Part shown: positions 63,066 through 64,000 of the stretch, one piece after another
Position numbering within the stretch: position 1 is the first letter of the stretch
How the letters are laid out: the number at the start of each line of letters is the position of its first letter
NCBI GenBank assembly: GCA_965214335.1
Contig: CBDCBO010000005.1
Span: forward strand, 806,001 to 870,000
DNA from: Velthaea sp965214335
GTDB lineage: Bacteria; Vulcanimicrobiota; Vulcanimicrobiia; Vulcanimicrobiales; Vulcanimicrobiaceae
DNA length: 64,000 bases
Direction: 5' to 3'
The notes under the pieces: generated by a model
What the model was told of the DNA's origin: nothing
The model's database searches: none
Seen by the model: only the letters and a program-made list of their open reading frames with translations
Made by a program: the position numbers and the translations under genes

Positions 63066-63507
63066 GTCAATCGAATCGGCCAGCTTCTACGACGAGACGG
63101 TGTTCCACAATCCGGAGATCGTGGCCGGCGAGCGCATACTGCTGCACGAAGAACGGCCAAATATCGGCAAGCGCGTCGTCGAGGGACGGCGCGCCCTGAT
63201 CACGCGCCGCGTGGTCTCGACCCGCAAGACGATCGAAGTCGATCTCTTGCATGAAGAGCTGCAGATCGAATATGTCGGAGGTAGCGGCCAAGAAATGTTG
63301 GGCCGCGAGCCCGAGACCATTGTGGTCCGGCTACACGCCCAGGAGGTTGAAATCGTTAAACACGTCCGCGTGGTCGAGGAAGTCGTTTTATCGAAGCGGC
63401 GGATCGTCGAAACGGTGCCCGTCGCCGTCGAACTCAAACACGAAGAGTTGACGGTAGTCGAAAACGCCGAGATAACGCCTGGCGGCGGCAACTCCACGTA
63501 TCTTTAG
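63058..63507 (+). CDS. Second DUF2382-family protein
   Basis: A 149-residue DUF2382 domain without the N-terminal module: LLHEERPNIGKRVVEGRRAL, then ITRRVVSTRKTIEVDLLHEE, VVRLHAQEVEIVKHVRVVEE and VPVAVELKHEELTVVE. The GTG at 63058 follows GGAGA by seven bases; a longer upstream frame would run through the RHH-like gene. It shares the repeat pattern of the gene at 61872 and is probably a diverged duplicate. Confidence 0.82.
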   Translation: MDKSIESASFYDETVFHNPEIVAGERILLHEERPNIGKRVVEGRRALITRRVVSTRKTIEVDLLHEELQIEYVGGSGQEMLGREPETIVVRLHAQEVEIVKHVRVVEEVVLSKRRIVETVPVAVELKHEELTVVENAEITPGGGNSTYL

Positions 63508-63515
63508 ATTTTTTT

Positions 63516-63547
63516 GTAGCGGCTTGCCGTAAAGCCGCCATCGCTAC
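63516..63547. terminator. Hairpin between DUF2382 gene and zwf
   Basis: Outer stem GTAGCG with CGCTAC and inner stem GCGGCTT with AAGCCGC, separated by a small bulge, lie between the convergent genes. A T-run (ATTTTTTTG) lies before the hairpin on the plus strand rather than after it, so termination is inferred from position only. Confidence 0.4.
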
Positions 63548-63568
63548 CCTGGTACGATGCAACAGTTC

Positions 63569-64000
63569 TTAGCTGCCCACCGGGTTTGGATCGCGCCAGG
63601 CGCGCTCGAAGGGTAGCCGCCATGCGTGCGGCGCGACCAGTTGGTGAACGGATTTCGGTCCCCACGAGCCGGGCGGGTACAGGCGCACGGGCGGTGGCTC
63701 AGCCAACAGTGGTTTAGAAACTTCCCACAACCGTTCGATTCCTTCAGCGGTGGTGAAGAGCGTGTGGTCGCCGCGCATCGCATCGAGAATGAGACGCTCG
63801 TAGGCTTCGAGGACATCGCCGATGAGCGCCGTTTCACGCATTGCGAATTGCAAGCTTAATTTATCGAGCTTCATGCCGGGTCCGGGTCGCTTACCGTAAA
63901 AAGACAGCGACATCTTGGAAGCGTCGGCGAGATCGAAGGTCAGGTGATCGGGACCCTCCGCCCCAACGCCCGAACCTGATGGAAACATGCTTTTCGGCGG
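63569..64000 (-). CDS. zwf: Glucose-6-phosphate 1-dehydrogenase, C-terminal part (5' end outside window)
   Basis: The reverse frame entering at the window edge encodes the C-terminal about 143 residues of G6PD. PPKSMFPSG at the edge is typical of the beta-sheet domain. KMSLSFYGKRPGPGMKLDKL, ALIGDVLEAYERLILDAMRG, DHTLFTTAEGIERLWEV and YPPGSWGPKSV are conserved C-terminal blocks. The enzyme oxidises glucose 6-phosphate in the pentose phosphate pathway and makes NADPH. The active-site part lies outside the window. Confidence 0.93.
   Translation of the reverse strand, partial: PPKSMFPSGSGVGAEGPDHLTFDLADASKMSLSFYGKRPGPGMKLDKLSLQFAMRETALIGDVLEAYERLILDAMRGDHTLFTTAEGIERLWEVSKPLLAEPPPVRLYPPGSWGPKSVHQLVAPHAWRLPFERAWRDPNPVGS

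Overview
The window is a 64 kb piece of a high-GC bacterial chromosome with dense, mostly operonic coding and frequent GTG and TTG starts. Many genes overlap by four bases (ATGA or GTGA). Lipoprotein signals, a BamB-like propeller and Pst/TlpA-type exported proteins fit a diderm-like free-living heterotroph. The gene mix (large Pro/Ala-rich IF-2, DUF2382, DUF3618 and holin-X proteins, exported MsrA, TelA) resembles environmental lineages such as Candidatus Eremiobacterota (WPS-2). That placement is a guess from gene content, not from a phylogenetic marker. No rRNA, tRNA, CRISPR array, prophage or IS element was recognised.

Layout. 1-8.6 kb: conserved translation block rimP(3' end)-nusA-ylxR-infB-rbfA-nrnA-truB-ribF. 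8.6-13 kb: TlpA thioredoxin, an unusual double-AAA+ Clp ATPase with its partner lipoprotein, a SIMPL protein and a GlsB-type protein. 13.2-17.7 kb: ferredoxin, then a tight four-gene methyltransferase/FAD-oxidoreductase/SRPBCC/ketosynthase operon running into an ABC ATPase. 17.8-21.5 kb: cheY-cheA-cheW-cheD. 21.5-25.3 kb: FtsX/MacB-type permease and AttH/CrtC-like protein, probably the partners of the ABC ATPase on the other side of the che genes. 25.3-30.5 kb: GH26-like lipoprotein, exported MsrA, DoxX, two MFS carriers. 30.6-33.7 kb: unknown protein, duplicated YbjQ, small protein and TelA in one operon. 33.7-38.9 kb: the most disturbed part, with a frameshifted secreted-protein gene, a WD40-like propeller, an unknown exported protein, a NifU-domain protein, a DUF433 gene and a broken AAA ATPase lacking Walker A.

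38.9-47 kb: UbiA/MenA-type prenyltransferase, then the phosphate block ppx-phoB-phoR-pstS-pstC-pstA-pstB with a Pho-box-like repeat before pstS and no phoU. 47-51.4 kb: carboxypeptidase-regulatory-like protein, then a self-contained HTH regulator/CPBP protease/ABC-2 exporter operon behind a near-perfect palindrome that overlaps the first start codon. 51.4-56.8 kb: PQQ-type propeller lipoprotein and a reverse-strand threonate-type catabolic operon (MFS, LtnD, OtnK) without the aldolase. 56.9-63.5 kb: envelope and stress region: ECF sigma/anti-sigma/MscS operon, holin-X/DUF3618/unknown trio, stalk-domain protein, and two DUF2382 genes flanking a ribbon-helix-helix-like gene. The window ends inside zwf.

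Most genes are ordinary. The best candidates for something undescribed are the Clp-like ATPase/lipoprotein pair, the ketosynthase operon linked to a split Att-type transporter, the TelA/double-YbjQ operon, and the soluble anti-sigma factor coupled to a mechanosensitive channel.
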